DNA of 64,000 bases from Roseovarius nitratireducens (GCF_002925845.1 NZ_PDNI01000074.1:124001-188000); one strand, 5' to 3'. Counted from the first letter of the stretch, positions 1-8,038 are shown. Made by a program: numbers and translations. The notes: generated by a model not told the origin, from the letters alone.

Positions 1-842
1 ACAAGCGACATGAACTTCTCGTGTTCCCCTTCAAGCATGGTGTGCGAAAGATCCGGCTTGGGGAACTGACCGCCCTTTGCCGCGGCGAAGTAGGCCGAAT
101 AGGCCTTTTGCATCTCGCCCCAGACATCACCAAAGACTTCACGTTTTGGCGGGATCGGAAACACGGAACACCCGATGATGTCGCTCGAAACATGGAAAAT
201 ACCATGCGCATAGGGGCCCGACCCCAGACTGGCGACAGCGACGGGAAGGTTCTCGTAGCACCATTTTGTCAACTCGACCGCGGTATGCTCGAACAAGGCC
301 GCAAAAATGCCCGCATCGATGGATGCACGGACCAGTTCGATGATTGCGGCCGCTTCCTCGGCCGTGCGCCCCGCCGGGCTATGGCCGGAATTCATCACGG
401 CCCGCTCTCCTTGTACGCCGAAATGGCCCACAACGGGGATCCCGGCATCGACGATGGCGCGGATGTGAGGAACCGTTCCAAGCGAGGGCTCGATATGGAC
501 GCCATCGGCACCCAGCTTGACCACTTTCGCCGCATTTCGCACGGATTCCTCGATGGAAATGCAAGCGGTGGTGTTGGGCATGTTGCAGATGATGAACGGG
601 GAGGAAGCGCCGCGGAGCACACCTTCCAGCATATAAAGCTGCTCCTCGAAATCCACCGTAGCCATCGACTTGTGCCCCATGAGCCCCATCGGGCCGGGGC
701 TGCCACAGCATAGAAGATCCATCCCGAGTTCTTCGGCCATGATTGCGCTCGGTGTGTCGTGGCATTCCATACCGACGATGCGCTCTCCCTTCTGGACCTT
801 CTCCGCCAGATGTTTCATTCGGGTCTTTCTACGCTTTGCCAT
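1..842 (-). CDS. PanB-like TIM-barrel protein (ketopantoate hydroxymethyltransferase family), partial
   Basis: The minus strand is open for 280 codons from an ATG at 842, behind a GGAGGA ribosome site, to the left edge, so the C-terminus is missing. The translation follows the fold order of 3-methyl-2-oxobutanoate hydroxymethyltransferase (PanB): a CGSPGPM segment where PanB has VGDSLGM, an N-M-P segment where PanB has DMP, a GVHIE strand where PanB has VKLE, and a VVGHFG strand where PanB has AHIGL. PanB's two metal-binding aspartates and the lysine are replaced here (S48, N87, H116), while the glutamate (E185) remains. The window has a second, canonical panB at 15769-16593, so this copy is probably not needed for pantothenate. 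It may be a lyase or aldolase on a related keto-acid; the substrate is unknown. Family assignment is good, function is open. Confidence 0.75.
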   Translation of the reverse strand, partial: MAKRRKTRMKHLAEKVQKGERIVGMECHDTPSAIMAEELGMDLLCCGSPGPMGLMGHKSMATVDFEEQLYMLEGVLRGASSPFIICNMPNTTACISIEESVRNAAKVVKLGADGVHIEPSLGTVPHIRAIVDAGIPVVGHFGVQGERAVMNSGHSPAGRTAEEAAAIIELVRASIDAGIFAALFEHTAVELTKWCYENLPVAVASLGSGPYAHGIFHVSSDIIGCSVFPIPPKREVFGDVWGEMQKAYSAYFAAAKGGQFPKPDLSHTMLEGEHEKFMSL

Positions 843-889
843 TCTGATTTCCTCCCTATGGACAGAACAAGTGATGAGATTCCGACATT

Positions 890-909
890 ATCTGACATTC
901 ATGTCAGAT
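890..909. promoter_or_regulatory. Perfect 9-bp palindrome upstream of the PanB-like gene (putative operator)
   Basis: The sequence is ATCTGACAT-TC-ATGTCAGAT, two perfect 9-bp arms around a 2-bp centre, lying 48 bp upstream of the PanB-like start codon. The geometry fits a dimeric repressor site such as those of GntR-type regulators. The regulator is not identified, and none of that type is in the window. Confidence 0.5.
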
Positions 910-958
910 TTCAACAAGAATCGATCCGATGCTCAAACTCGGCAGGAAAAGGAAAGGA

Positions 959-992
959 ATTCACTTGTCCCTCGCTTGGGGCGACAGTGAAT
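959..992 (-). terminator. Stem-loop with pyrimidine tail, likely terminator of the CoA-transferase remnant
   Basis: ATTCACTTGTC (959-969) pairs with GACAGTGAAT (983-992) with one bulge. Read on the minus strand, the stem is followed by a T/C-rich run (TTCCTTTCCTTTT). It lies 3' of the CoA-transferase remnant and 5' of the PanB-like gene, so it probably once separated the two transcription units. Confidence 0.45.
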
Positions 993-1154
993 GTTGCCAT
1001 CTCGAAAACTTGCCAGTTTTCCGAGCGACGTCGGTGCCGCTTATCCAGCCCACCAGATGACGAGATCGAATGGTCAAACGGTCAGAGGACGGCACGAACT
1101 GGCAGCGGGCCGGGTTGGTGTTCCATTCAGCAACTCCCTGCGCCGCCGCGCATT

Positions 1155-1283
1155 TCAACTCGCAGCCTTGACGATACCTTTCGCGACCAGCATGCCGATC
1201 TGCTCGTCACTGAGGCCGATATCCGTCGACAAGACCTTCGCTTTATCCTCACCCAACAGGCTCGGCGCCTGGCTCGCGACCGG
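1155..1283 (-). pseudogene. C-terminal remnant of a CaiB/BaiF family CoA-transferase
   Basis: About 42 codons before a TGA at 1155 read like the extreme C-terminus of class III (CaiB/BaiF) CoA-transferases: a short APSLLGED segment followed by KVLSTDIGLSDEQIGMLVAKG, matching the usual 'LGEHTDEVL..IGLSxxEIxxLxxxGV' ending. The roughly 350 residues expected before it are absent; upstream the frame becomes unrelated sequence and then meets the LysR gene. I read it as a decayed or deleted gene whose last 130 bp and terminator survive. A tail lost from a rearranged neighbour would look the same. Confidence 0.6.
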
Positions 1284-1351
1284 GTCTTCACCGTCGAACC
1301 GTGAGATAAAATATGAGTAACACCGCGCGGGGCACAATTGGCGCCCGACAT

Positions 1352-2296
1352 TCATCGCTGTTGCAATGAGTCTTCAATATCGCTTTGCATCTTTTCAACC
1401 GCCGCCTGCAGGTCCGCGATAAATGCGCGGCTGGCCATGGATGGCGTCGCGTAACCAGGGGTCAGGATCGAGACGCTGTTGGAAATGCGGGGCCGGAACC
1501 GGCGGATCGCCAGACGCGCCGGTTCCTGGGTTTGGAGAAGGTAACTGTAGGCCGTGATCATGTCGCAGACCATCACGCAGACCCCGGCGGCGACGAACTG
1601 CAGACCCGGCAGGAAAGTGCGCAGTTCAAGACGCTTGTTGAAGCGGCAGCCCGAGGCGCGAAACGCGGCCTCGGTCTGCACGGCGGTGTTGTGTTCGTCG
1701 AAGAGCACCGCCATCGGACTTCCGTCGAGATTGTCGGGGGTTATGACGGGGGCGCGCGCCAAGGGATCGTCGGCGCGCAGCACACAGACGCATTCGAGAT
1801 CGTACTCCACCTGCGCGATGGAGGCGCGGGGCGCGGGCGTTTCGGCGAAACCAACGTCGTATTGCTGTGAGGCAATCAGGTCTTCGATCACGTCCGAGGA
1901 ACGCATGATGAGGGACAGCTCGAGATCGTCCTTGTCCAGCAGGAACCGCGTCAGCAGGCGCGGCAGGAATACGCTGGAGGCGGCCGGGTGGCAGGCGATC
2001 TTGAGCTTGCCCGCTTGCAGCGTGCTGATCCGGCTGAGCGTGCGTTCGGTGCGTTCGACCCGACCGAGGATTTCCTCGCATTCCTCCAGAAAGTAATGCG
2101 CCTCGGGGGTGGGGGTGAGCTTGCCCTGCATGCGCACGAAGAGGGCAAAGCCCAATTGATCCTCTAGCGTGCGGATCATGGTGGAGACCGCCGGTTGCGT
2201 GCGCCCTACGCTGCGCGCCGCCTGGCTGATCGAGCCCGACCGCATGACTTCGCGAAAGGTGGTGAGCTGGCGCAGGGAGAGATGCATTTTGCTCAT
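1352..2296 (-). CDS. LysR-family transcriptional regulator
   Basis: A 314-residue protein with an N-terminal winged helix-turn-helix (about residues 5-65; LRQLTTFREV, then SISQAARSVGRTQPAVS and a recognition helix) and a LysR substrate-binding domain for the rest, of typical family length. I chose the ATG at 2296; an in-frame TTG at 2329 would add 11 residues but lies in the AT-rich promoter region. It diverges from the TRAP transporter genes that start at 2404, the classic arrangement for a regulator of the adjacent uptake and catabolic genes. The inducer is unknown, presumably the substrate of the transporter and flavoprotein. Confidence 0.9.
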   Translation of the reverse strand: MSKMHLSLRQLTTFREVMRSGSISQAARSVGRTQPAVSTMIRTLEDQLGFALFVRMQGKLTPTPEAHYFLEECEEILGRVERTERTLSRISTLQAGKLKIACHPAASSVFLPRLLTRFLLDKDDLELSLIMRSSDVIEDLIASQQYDVGFAETPAPRASIAQVEYDLECVCVLRADDPLARAPVITPDNLDGSPMAVLFDEHNTAVQTEAAFRASGCRFNKRLELRTFLPGLQFVAAGVCVMVCDMITAYSYLLQTQEPARLAIRRFRPRISNSVSILTPGYATPSMASRAFIADLQAAVEKMQSDIEDSLQQR

Positions 2297-2403
2297 AATC
2301 CAAATTGATGGACTCAAAGATATAATCAAATTGAATTTATAAGTTGTGTCCAGTGTAATTCCCAGAACGCCGGTGCGGGACAGGCACCGGCAAGGAGGAG
2401 GTC
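2297..2403. promoter_or_regulatory. Divergent LysR/TRAP promoter region with two direct repeats
   Basis: This intergenic stretch is much richer in A and T than its surroundings. It carries two near-identical motifs, ATAATCCAAATTGAT (2295-2309) and ATAATCAAATTGAAT (2322-2336), 27 bp apart and each centred on a small CAA-TTG dyad. Paired sites between a LysR gene and its divergent target fit the LysR activation model; binding is inferred. The second half carries the AAGGAGG ribosome site of the dctQ-type gene (2394-2400). Confidence 0.5.
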
Positions 2404-2874
2404 ATGGATACACTCTCGAAATACCTGCTGACGACACTGATCTGCGTGGTGGCGCTCGGCCAGTTCGTGCAGGTCATCACGCGTTATGTCTTGCAGGTGC
2501 CGGTGATGGGGCTGGAGGAGACGATGCTCTATCCCACGCTCTGGCTCTATATCCTCGGTTCCGTGAACGCCTCGCGCGAGAACACCCATATCCGCGCCAA
2601 TGTGCTGGAGATATTCATCAAGACCGAGCGGGGGCACAATATTCTCGCCATCCTGGGCGAGATCATCAGCCTGATCGTCGGCCTGTGGCTGCTGTCCTGG
2701 GCCTGGGATTACACGCAATACGCCTGGCGCGTCTGGCGCGAGAGCCCGACGCTCTACATCCCGACCTTCTATTCTGACATCGCGCTCCTCGTGGGGCTGG
2801 GACTGATGATGGCCTACACCGCCTCGCATCTCGCGGCGCATGTTCGCCGTCTCGCACAAGGAAGCGCGTCATGA
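2404..2874 (+). CDS. TRAP transporter small permease (DctQ type)
   Basis: A 156-residue integral membrane protein with four predicted hydrophobic segments and the family sequence around an E-E-T-M-L-Y-P-T-L-W stretch, typical of DctQ subunits. It begins with ATG after a strong AAGGAGG and overlaps the large permease by four bases (ATGA). TRAP systems use ion gradients to import small organic acids captured by a periplasmic binding protein. The three components here are contiguous, and the flavoprotein genes downstream suggest the substrate is an amino acid, opine or N-substituted amino acid. Confidence 0.92.
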   Translation: MDTLSKYLLTTLICVVALGQFVQVITRYVLQVPVMGLEETMLYPTLWLYILGSVNASRENTHIRANVLEIFIKTERGHNILAILGEIISLIVGLWLLSWAWDYTQYAWRVWRESPTLYIPTFYSDIALLVGLGLMMAYTASHLAAHVRRLAQGSAS

Positions 2875-4181
2875 TCGAGATCGCCCTTCTGGCCATTGCC
2901 CTGCTGGTGATCACGCTGACGCTGGGCGTGCCGCTGCCCTACTGTTTCGGGGCCGCGCTGATGGTGATGTATTTCCTCGGCGACGTGACGATGAAGGGCA
3001 TGATGCTCTGGGGGTTCCAGCAAATGGGCAACCCGGTGCTGCTGGCCATTCCGCTCTTTGTGGTTGCCGGCACCATCATGTCCGAGAGCGGGATAGCCGC
3101 CTCGCTGCTGCGCTTTGTCAACGCGTTTATCGGCCATGTACGCGGTGGGCTTGGTGTTGTGGCGGCGGTCTCCTGTGCGGTGATCGGGGCGATTTCAGGC
3201 TCGGGCCTGACGGGTATCGCGGCCATCGGCCCGCTGCTCATCCCCGAGATGGAAAAGCGCGGCTATCCCCGCGAATACGCCACTGCCCTGATCGCCAATT
3301 CCTCGATCCTCGGGCTGCTCATCCCGCCCTCGGTCACGATGATCGTCTATGGCTGGGTCACCGATACCTCGATCCTGGCCTGTTTCCTGGCCACGCTCGG
3401 CCCGGGCCTGCTGATCATGGTGGCGTTTTCCGTGATCAACCTCGTGATGAGCCGCAAGTTCAACCTCGTGCTCGATGACAAGCCGTCGTTTTCGGAACTG
3501 TCGGGCGAGGTAGCGCGGCGCGGGTTTCACGCCTTTCCGGCGCTTCTGATGCCGGTGATCATCCTCGGCGGCATCTATGGCGGGATCATGACGCCCACCG
3601 AGGCCGCCGCCGTCGCCGTGATCTACGCGGTGCCGGTCGGCTTCCTGATCTACAAGGGGCTGAAATGGTCGAATTTCCTGTCGGCGGGGCGCGAGGCCGC
3701 AACGGCGGTGGGCGCGATCATGATGATGATCCTGTTTTCCATGATCCTCAGCCAGATGTTCGTCTATGAAAGCATCCCGCAGCAACTGGTCGAGGGCATC
3801 TTCTCGATCACCGAGAACAAGGTGCTGCTGCTGATCATGATCAACATCCTGCTATTCCTGGTGGGCATGGTGGTCAATGACGTGACCGCGATCATCCTGA
3901 TCGCCCCGCTGCTGTTGCCGCTGATGCACGCCATCGGCGTGAGCCCGGTGCAATTCGCCGCGATCATGGGGGTCAACACCGCCATGGGGGGCGTGACGCC
4001 GCCCTATGCCTCGATCCTCTATCTTGGCGCGCGGATCGGCAAGGTGAAGGTCACCAAGGTGATCCCGCCCGCGATGAAGCTCATTCTCTTCGGTTACGTG
4101 CCGGTGGTGTTCCTCACCTCGCTCTGGCCGGACCTGTCGCTCTTTCTGCCGCGTTTCTTCGGCTACGACGTGGCCCCCTGA
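2871..4181 (+). CDS. TRAP transporter large permease (DctM type)
   Basis: A 436-residue, strongly hydrophobic protein of usual DctM length with about twelve membrane segments. Recognisable features are the glycine-rich GAISGSGLTGIAAIGPLLIPEM stretch in the first half, the PPSVTMIVYG loop, and a mirrored MGGVTPPYASILYL segment near the end, characteristic of the two inverted halves of the family. Translation is coupled to the upstream small permease (ATGA overlap). It forms the membrane channel with the DctQ partner and receives ligand from the binding protein that follows. Confidence 0.95.
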   Translation: MIEIALLAIALLVITLTLGVPLPYCFGAALMVMYFLGDVTMKGMMLWGFQQMGNPVLLAIPLFVVAGTIMSESGIAASLLRFVNAFIGHVRGGLGVVAAVSCAVIGAISGSGLTGIAAIGPLLIPEMEKRGYPREYATALIANSSILGLLIPPSVTMIVYGWVTDTSILACFLATLGPGLLIMVAFSVINLVMSRKFNLVLDDKPSFSELSGEVARRGFHAFPALLMPVIILGGIYGGIMTPTEAAAVAVIYAVPVGFLIYKGLKWSNFLSAGREAATAVGAIMMMILFSMILSQMFVYESIPQQLVEGIFSITENKVLLLIMINILLFLVGMVVNDVTAIILIAPLLLPLMHAIGVSPVQFAAIMGVNTAMGGVTPPYASILYLGARIGKVKVTKVIPPAMKLILFGYVPVVFLTSLWPDLSLFLPRFFGYDVAP

Positions 4182-4222
4182 CTACACCCCTCAACCCAAA
4201 CCCAACACGGAGGATTACCCCA

Positions 4223-5218
4223 ATGAAACATACCATGCTGGCCACCGCTGCCGCCGCGCTCATGGCGCTTACGCCCATGGCCGAGGCACAGGATCTCAAG
4301 ATGAGCCATGTCCGCCCGCAGGGCGCAACCATCGACGTCGAGCTTCGGGCGTTTTCCGAGGCCGTCAAGGAGGCCACCGGCGGCGATGTTAGCGTCAATA
4401 TCTTCGCCGCCTCCGCACTGGGCGATTACACCACGGTGCAGGAGCGCATCAGCGTGGGCGCCATCGACATGGCCACGCAGCCCGCCGCCACCGCCGCCGA
4501 TCGCCGCATGCAGATCAGCTCTTTCCCCTATCTGGCTGGTAACTGGGAGCAGGCCCGCACGGTCTATGGCCCCGGCGGTGTGGTGCGCGAGGTGATGGCC
4601 GGGCTTTATGCCGAGCAGGACATCACCATGCTGGCGGCCTACCCTGTGTATTTCGGGGGCATCTCGCTCAATGTCGACAACCCGCAGGCCGGATCGGTCG
4701 ACCCCAACGGTATCAAGGTGCGCGTGCCAGGCATCAAGAGCTTTCAGCTGACCGGCGAGGCGCTCGGCTATATCCCGTCGCCGATCCCGTTCTCCGAGGC
4801 GTTTACCGCCGTGCAGACCGGCGTCGTTGACGGCGTGATCGGATCCGGGGCCGAGGGCTACTATGCGTCGTTCCGCGACGTGACCAAGACCTATATCCCC
4901 GCCAACACCCATTTCGAGGTCTGGTACATGATCATCTCGAACGAGAGCCTTGCCGGGCTGTCCGACGAGGATCAGGCGGCGCTCAAGGAACAGGCGGCGG
5001 CGTTCGAGGCAACCCGCTGGGAGGTGGCCGAGGCCGATCAGGCGCGCAACGAGCAGCGGCTGGTGGATGATCTGGGTGCGACCGTGGTTGCGCTGAGCGA
5101 CGAACAACTGGCCGCAATGGCCGCCAAGGCGCGCGCCGATGTCTGGCCCGCCGTGCTGGAGGATGTAGGCGCCGATTGGGGCCAGGCGATCCTCGACAAG
5201 GTGGCGGCGAGCAACTGA
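4223..5218 (+). CDS. TRAP transporter substrate-binding protein (DctP type)
   Basis: A 331-residue secreted protein: signal peptide with likely cleavage after A22 (AEA-Q), then a TRAP solute-binding fold (YPVYFGGISLNV, KVRVPGIKSFQLTGEALGY and the signature F-S-E-A-F-T-A-V-Q-T-G-V-V-D-G region around 190-205). It sits 41 bp after the large permease behind ACGGAGGA. It captures the substrate in the periplasm. The ligand cannot be read from the sequence; the conserved arginine region suggests a carboxylate. Confidence 0.93.
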   Translation: MKHTMLATAAAALMALTPMAEAQDLKMSHVRPQGATIDVELRAFSEAVKEATGGDVSVNIFAASALGDYTTVQERISVGAIDMATQPAATAADRRMQISSFPYLAGNWEQARTVYGPGGVVREVMAGLYAEQDITMLAAYPVYFGGISLNVDNPQAGSVDPNGIKVRVPGIKSFQLTGEALGYIPSPIPFSEAFTAVQTGVVDGVIGSGAEGYYASFRDVTKTYIPANTHFEVWYMIISNESLAGLSDEDQAALKEQAAAFEATRWEVAEADQARNEQRLVDDLGATVVALSDEQLAAMAAKARADVWPAVLEDVGADWGQAILDKVAASN

Positions 5219-5228
5219 GCCTCAATAG

Positions 5229-5254
5229 GACAGGGCGGCGCATGCCGCCCTGTC
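5229..5254 (+). terminator. Stem-loop between TRAP genes and flavoprotein genes
   Basis: GACAGGGCGGC (5229-5239) pairs perfectly with GCCGCCCTGTC (5244-5254) around a GCAT loop. There is no clear T-run, so it may be a weak terminator or a processing/stability hairpin that lowers expression of the oxidoreductase genes relative to the binding protein. Confidence 0.6.
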
Positions 5255-5279
5255 GTCGCCCAAGCCGGGATCGGAACCC

Positions 5280-6374
5280 ATGAGCAGCGATTATGTCATC
5301 ATCGGCGGCGGGGTCGTCGGCCTCTCCACCGCCTGGGGCCTGCTCAAGCGCGGGCTTCGGGTGACGGTGCTGGATGGTGATGACGGGTCGTTCCGGGCCA
5401 GCCGCGGCAATTTCGGCCTTGTCTGGGTGCAATCCAAGGGCATGAACCAGCCGCGCTATGCGCGCTGGTCGCAAACCTCAGCCGCCGCGTGGGCCGAGTT
5501 CGCCACCGAGTTGGGCGAGGCCACGGGGCAGGACCTCGGGCTGGAGCAGAAGGGCGGCTACGATTTCCATTTCTCCGAGGAGAGCCTTCTGGCAACGGTA
5601 GAGAAATACGAGGCGCTGAAGGAAAAACTGGACGGCAATTACCCGTTCGAGGTGCTGGGCCGCAACGCCCTGCGCAAGGAAGAGCCGCATATCGGACCCA
5701 AGGTCATGGGCGCGATCCTGCATCATCAGGATGGCCACGCCAATCCGCTGCGCCTGCTGCGCGCGCTCGCCGCCGATGTGCGGCGCATGGGCGGGCGGGT
5801 GCTGACCGGCAGGACGGTGACGGATGTGACCAAGCCCGACGGCTTCCGCGTGATCTGCGCTGACGGCGCTATCGTCGAGGCGGGCAAGCTGGTGCTGTCG
5901 GCAGGGCTGGGCGCGGCGCTGCTTGGGCCGAAGCTGGGCTTCAAGGCCCCGGTGCGGCCACAGCGCGGGCAGGTGCTGATCACCGAGAAACTGCCCAAGA
6001 TCATCAACCGCCCGTCGCTCATCGCGCGGCAGGTGGACGAGGGCGGCGTGCAGATCGGGGCCACGAACGAGGAGGTGGGGCTCGACGACGGCGTGACTCA
6101 ACCGGGCCTCTCGGGTCTCGCCGCCGAGGCGATTGCGGCCTACCCGGTGCTGGCGCGCGCGCAGCTTGTGCGGTCATGGGGCGCGCTGCGGGTGCTCTCG
6201 CCCGATGGCTTGCCGATCTATCAGGAGAGCGCCGAGATGCCCGGCGCCTATCTCGTGACCTGTCATAGCGGCATCACGCTCGCCGCAGCACATGCCCGGT
6301 TCCTGCCCGACTGGCTGGAGGGGACCGAGGCAGCACCCGACCTGGAGGTGTTCGGTGAAGCCCGCTTTTCTTGA
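5280..6374 (+). CDS. FAD-dependent amino-acid/opine-type oxidoreductase, DAO family (HcnC/OoxB-like subunit)
   Basis: A 364-residue soluble flavoprotein. The N-terminus has the FAD dinucleotide motif IIGGGVVGLS (GxGxxG at 9-14), and the C-terminal half carries the DAO-family segments QRGQVLITE and H-S-G-I-T-L-A-A-A-H. It should oxidise a C-N bond of an imino or amino acid. The next two genes encode a small [2Fe-2S] protein and a second flavoprotein with a C-terminal cluster domain, as in octopine/nopaline oxidases, D-hydroxyproline dehydrogenase and HCN synthase. With the TRAP transporter upstream it likely catabolises an imported N-substituted or D-amino acid. Confidence 0.85.
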   Translation: MSSDYVIIGGGVVGLSTAWGLLKRGLRVTVLDGDDGSFRASRGNFGLVWVQSKGMNQPRYARWSQTSAAAWAEFATELGEATGQDLGLEQKGGYDFHFSEESLLATVEKYEALKEKLDGNYPFEVLGRNALRKEEPHIGPKVMGAILHHQDGHANPLRLLRALAADVRRMGGRVLTGRTVTDVTKPDGFRVICADGAIVEAGKLVLSAGLGAALLGPKLGFKAPVRPQRGQVLITEKLPKIINRPSLIARQVDEGGVQIGATNEEVGLDDGVTQPGLSGLAAEAIAAYPVLARAQLVRSWGALRVLSPDGLPIYQESAEMPGAYLVTCHSGITLAAAHARFLPDWLEGTEAAPDLEVFGEARFS

Positions 6375-6657
6375 ATTGTCCCCCGATGCGCACCGCGTGC
6401 CGGTGCGCTTTGCCGGGGAAACGCTGATGCTGCCCGAGGGCGCGAATCTGGCCGCCGCCCTGCTGGCCGCCGGGGTGACGGTGCTGCGGCACACGCCAGT
6501 CTCGGGCGCGCCGCGCGCACCCTTTTGCATGATGGGGGCCTGTTTCGACTGTCTGCTCGAGGTGGAGGGCGTGGTGCGGCAGGCTTGCATGATCGAGGTT
6601 ACCGAGGGTCTGGAGATCGCCCGCCCGCATGAGGGGCCTTGCGATGACACGCTTTGA
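6355..6657 (+). CDS. Small [2Fe-2S] subunit of the flavoprotein dehydrogenase (HcnA/OoxX-like)
   Basis: A 100-residue protein starting at GTG 6355, with GGAGG seven bases upstream, overlapping the previous gene by 20 bp. The cluster ligands are visible: C58-x4-C63-x2-C66-x11-C78, the ferredoxin pattern of HcnA-type subunits. It should relay electrons between the catalytic subunit and the second flavoprotein. A longer frame opening at 6292 exists but would add unrelated sequence inside the upstream gene. Confidence 0.85.
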   Translation: MKPAFLELSPDAHRVPVRFAGETLMLPEGANLAAALLAAGVTVLRHTPVSGAPRAPFCMMGACFDCLLEVEGVVRQACMIEVTEGLEIARPHEGPCDDTL

Positions 6658-8038
6658 CCTGGCCATCATCGGCGCGGGGCCCGCCGGTATGGCCGCTGCC
6701 GCTACGGCGGCGGAGGTGGGGATGTCGGTTTGCGTGCTGGATGAACAGCCCCGCGCGGGCGGGCAGATCTATCGCGACGTAGAGCGCGCGGCGGGCCTGC
6801 GCGGGGATATTCTGGGCAAGGATTACACCCAAGGCGCGCCGCTGGTGGCGGGGCTGCGGCAGGCCGTGATCACGCATGTCGGCGGCGCGGTGGTCTGGGC
6901 CATCGAGCCGGGCTTTCGTATTTCCTACACCTGCGACGGGGCAGCGGCGCAGATCGAGGCCGCGCGCGTGTTGCTCGCCACCGGTGCGCTGGAACGGCCC
7001 ATGCCGCTGCCGGGCTGGACCTTGCCAGGCGTGATGACGGCGGGGGCGGGGCAGATCCTGCTCAAGCAGTCGGGCGTCTTGGCGCGTCGCGCGGTGCTGG
7101 TGGGCTCGGGCCCGCTGCTTTATCTCATTGCGGTGCAGATGGTGCGGGCAGGCACGCCGCCCTTGGCGCTGGTCGAGACGCAGAGGCGCGCGGACCTCAT
7201 CCGTTCCGCGCAGCATTTGGGGGGGGCGCTACGCGGCTGGCGCTACCTGCTCAAGGGGCTGGGCCTGCTGGCCGAGATCGCCCGCGCCCGCGTGCCACGC
7301 CATACCGGGGCCACGGAGATTGAGGTCGAGGGCGAGGGCCGAGCCGAGGCGGTGTCCTTCGAGAGCCGGGGCAAGCACCACCGCATCGCCTGCGAGACGG
7401 TCTACCTGCATCACGGCGTAGTGCCGAACACGCAAGCCGCGCGCTCCCTTGGTGTCAGTCATAAATGGAACGCGGCGCAGGCTTGCTTCGTGCCGGTCCT
7501 CGATGAGTGGGGCCAGAGCGATGTGCCCGGAGTTTGCATCGCCGGGGATGGGGCCGGGATCGGCGGGGCCAGGGTGGCCGAGATCGCCGGGCGGCTGGCC
7601 GCGTTGAAGCTGGCCGAGGAAGCCGGGCGCTTGTCCGCGTCCGACCGTGATGACAGGGCCACCCCGTTACACGCTGCCTTGTCGGTCGAGCGGGCGGCGC
7701 GGCCCTTTCTCGATGTGGCCTATCCCCCTTATGCCGGTGCCATCGCGCCGACCGACACCACCGTGATCTGTCGCTGCGAGGAAGTCACCGCTGGCGACAT
7801 AAGAAGTTACGCCGGGATCGGCTGCCTTGGCCCCAACCAGACCAAGGCCTTTGGCCGTGCGGGTATGGGGCCGTGCCAGGGCCGTTATTGCGGATTGACC
7901 GTTACCGCCCTGTTGGCCGAGGCGAACGGGCAATCGCCCGACGAAACCGGCTATTACCGCATACGCCCGCCGCTCAAACCGATTACGCTGGGCGAACTGG
8001 CCTCCATGGACGGGCCCGAGAAGGACGCGGCAGGATAG
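6644..8038 (+). CDS. FAD/NAD(P)-binding oxidoreductase with C-terminal BFD-like [2Fe-2S] domain (HcnB/OoxA-like)
   Basis: A 464-residue protein. The ATG at 6644 is preferred because GAGGGG lies seven bases before it; an ATG at 6629 would add five residues. It has a GxGxxG motif at 10-15 (IIGAGPAGMAAAA), a second Rossmann motif near 150 (LVGSGPLLY), and a C-terminal bacterioferritin-associated-ferredoxin-like domain with the C-R-C-E-E-V-T and G-P-C-Q-G-R-Y-C motifs that bind [2Fe-2S]. It overlaps the small ferredoxin gene by 14 bp. This is the electron-transfer subunit completing the heterotrimeric enzyme. Confidence 0.87.
   Translation: MTRFDLAIIGAGPAGMAAAATAAEVGMSVCVLDEQPRAGGQIYRDVERAAGLRGDILGKDYTQGAPLVAGLRQAVITHVGGAVVWAIEPGFRISYTCDGAAAQIEAARVLLATGALERPMPLPGWTLPGVMTAGAGQILLKQSGVLARRAVLVGSGPLLYLIAVQMVRAGTPPLALVETQRRADLIRSAQHLGGALRGWRYLLKGLGLLAEIARARVPRHTGATEIEVEGEGRAEAVSFESRGKHHRIACETVYLHHGVVPNTQAARSLGVSHKWNAAQACFVPVLDEWGQSDVPGVCIAGDGAGIGGARVAEIAGRLAALKLAEEAGRLSASDRDDRATPLHAALSVERAARPFLDVAYPPYAGAIAPTDTTVICRCEEVTAGDIRSYAGIGCLGPNQTKAFGRAGMGPCQGRYCGLTVTALLAEANGQSPDETGYYRIRPPLKPITLGELASMDGPEKDAAG

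Noticed and set aside
5280-8038. Hydrogen cyanide synthase HcnABC
   Set aside because: The three subunits share that architecture, but so do opine oxidases and D-hydroxyproline dehydrogenase. The TRAP importer favours catabolism, and nothing specific to cyanide synthesis is visible.
2404-8038. A complete hydroxyproline degradation cluster
   Set aside because: No epimerase, pyrroline-4-hydroxy-2-carboxylate deaminase or aldehyde dehydrogenase is present.
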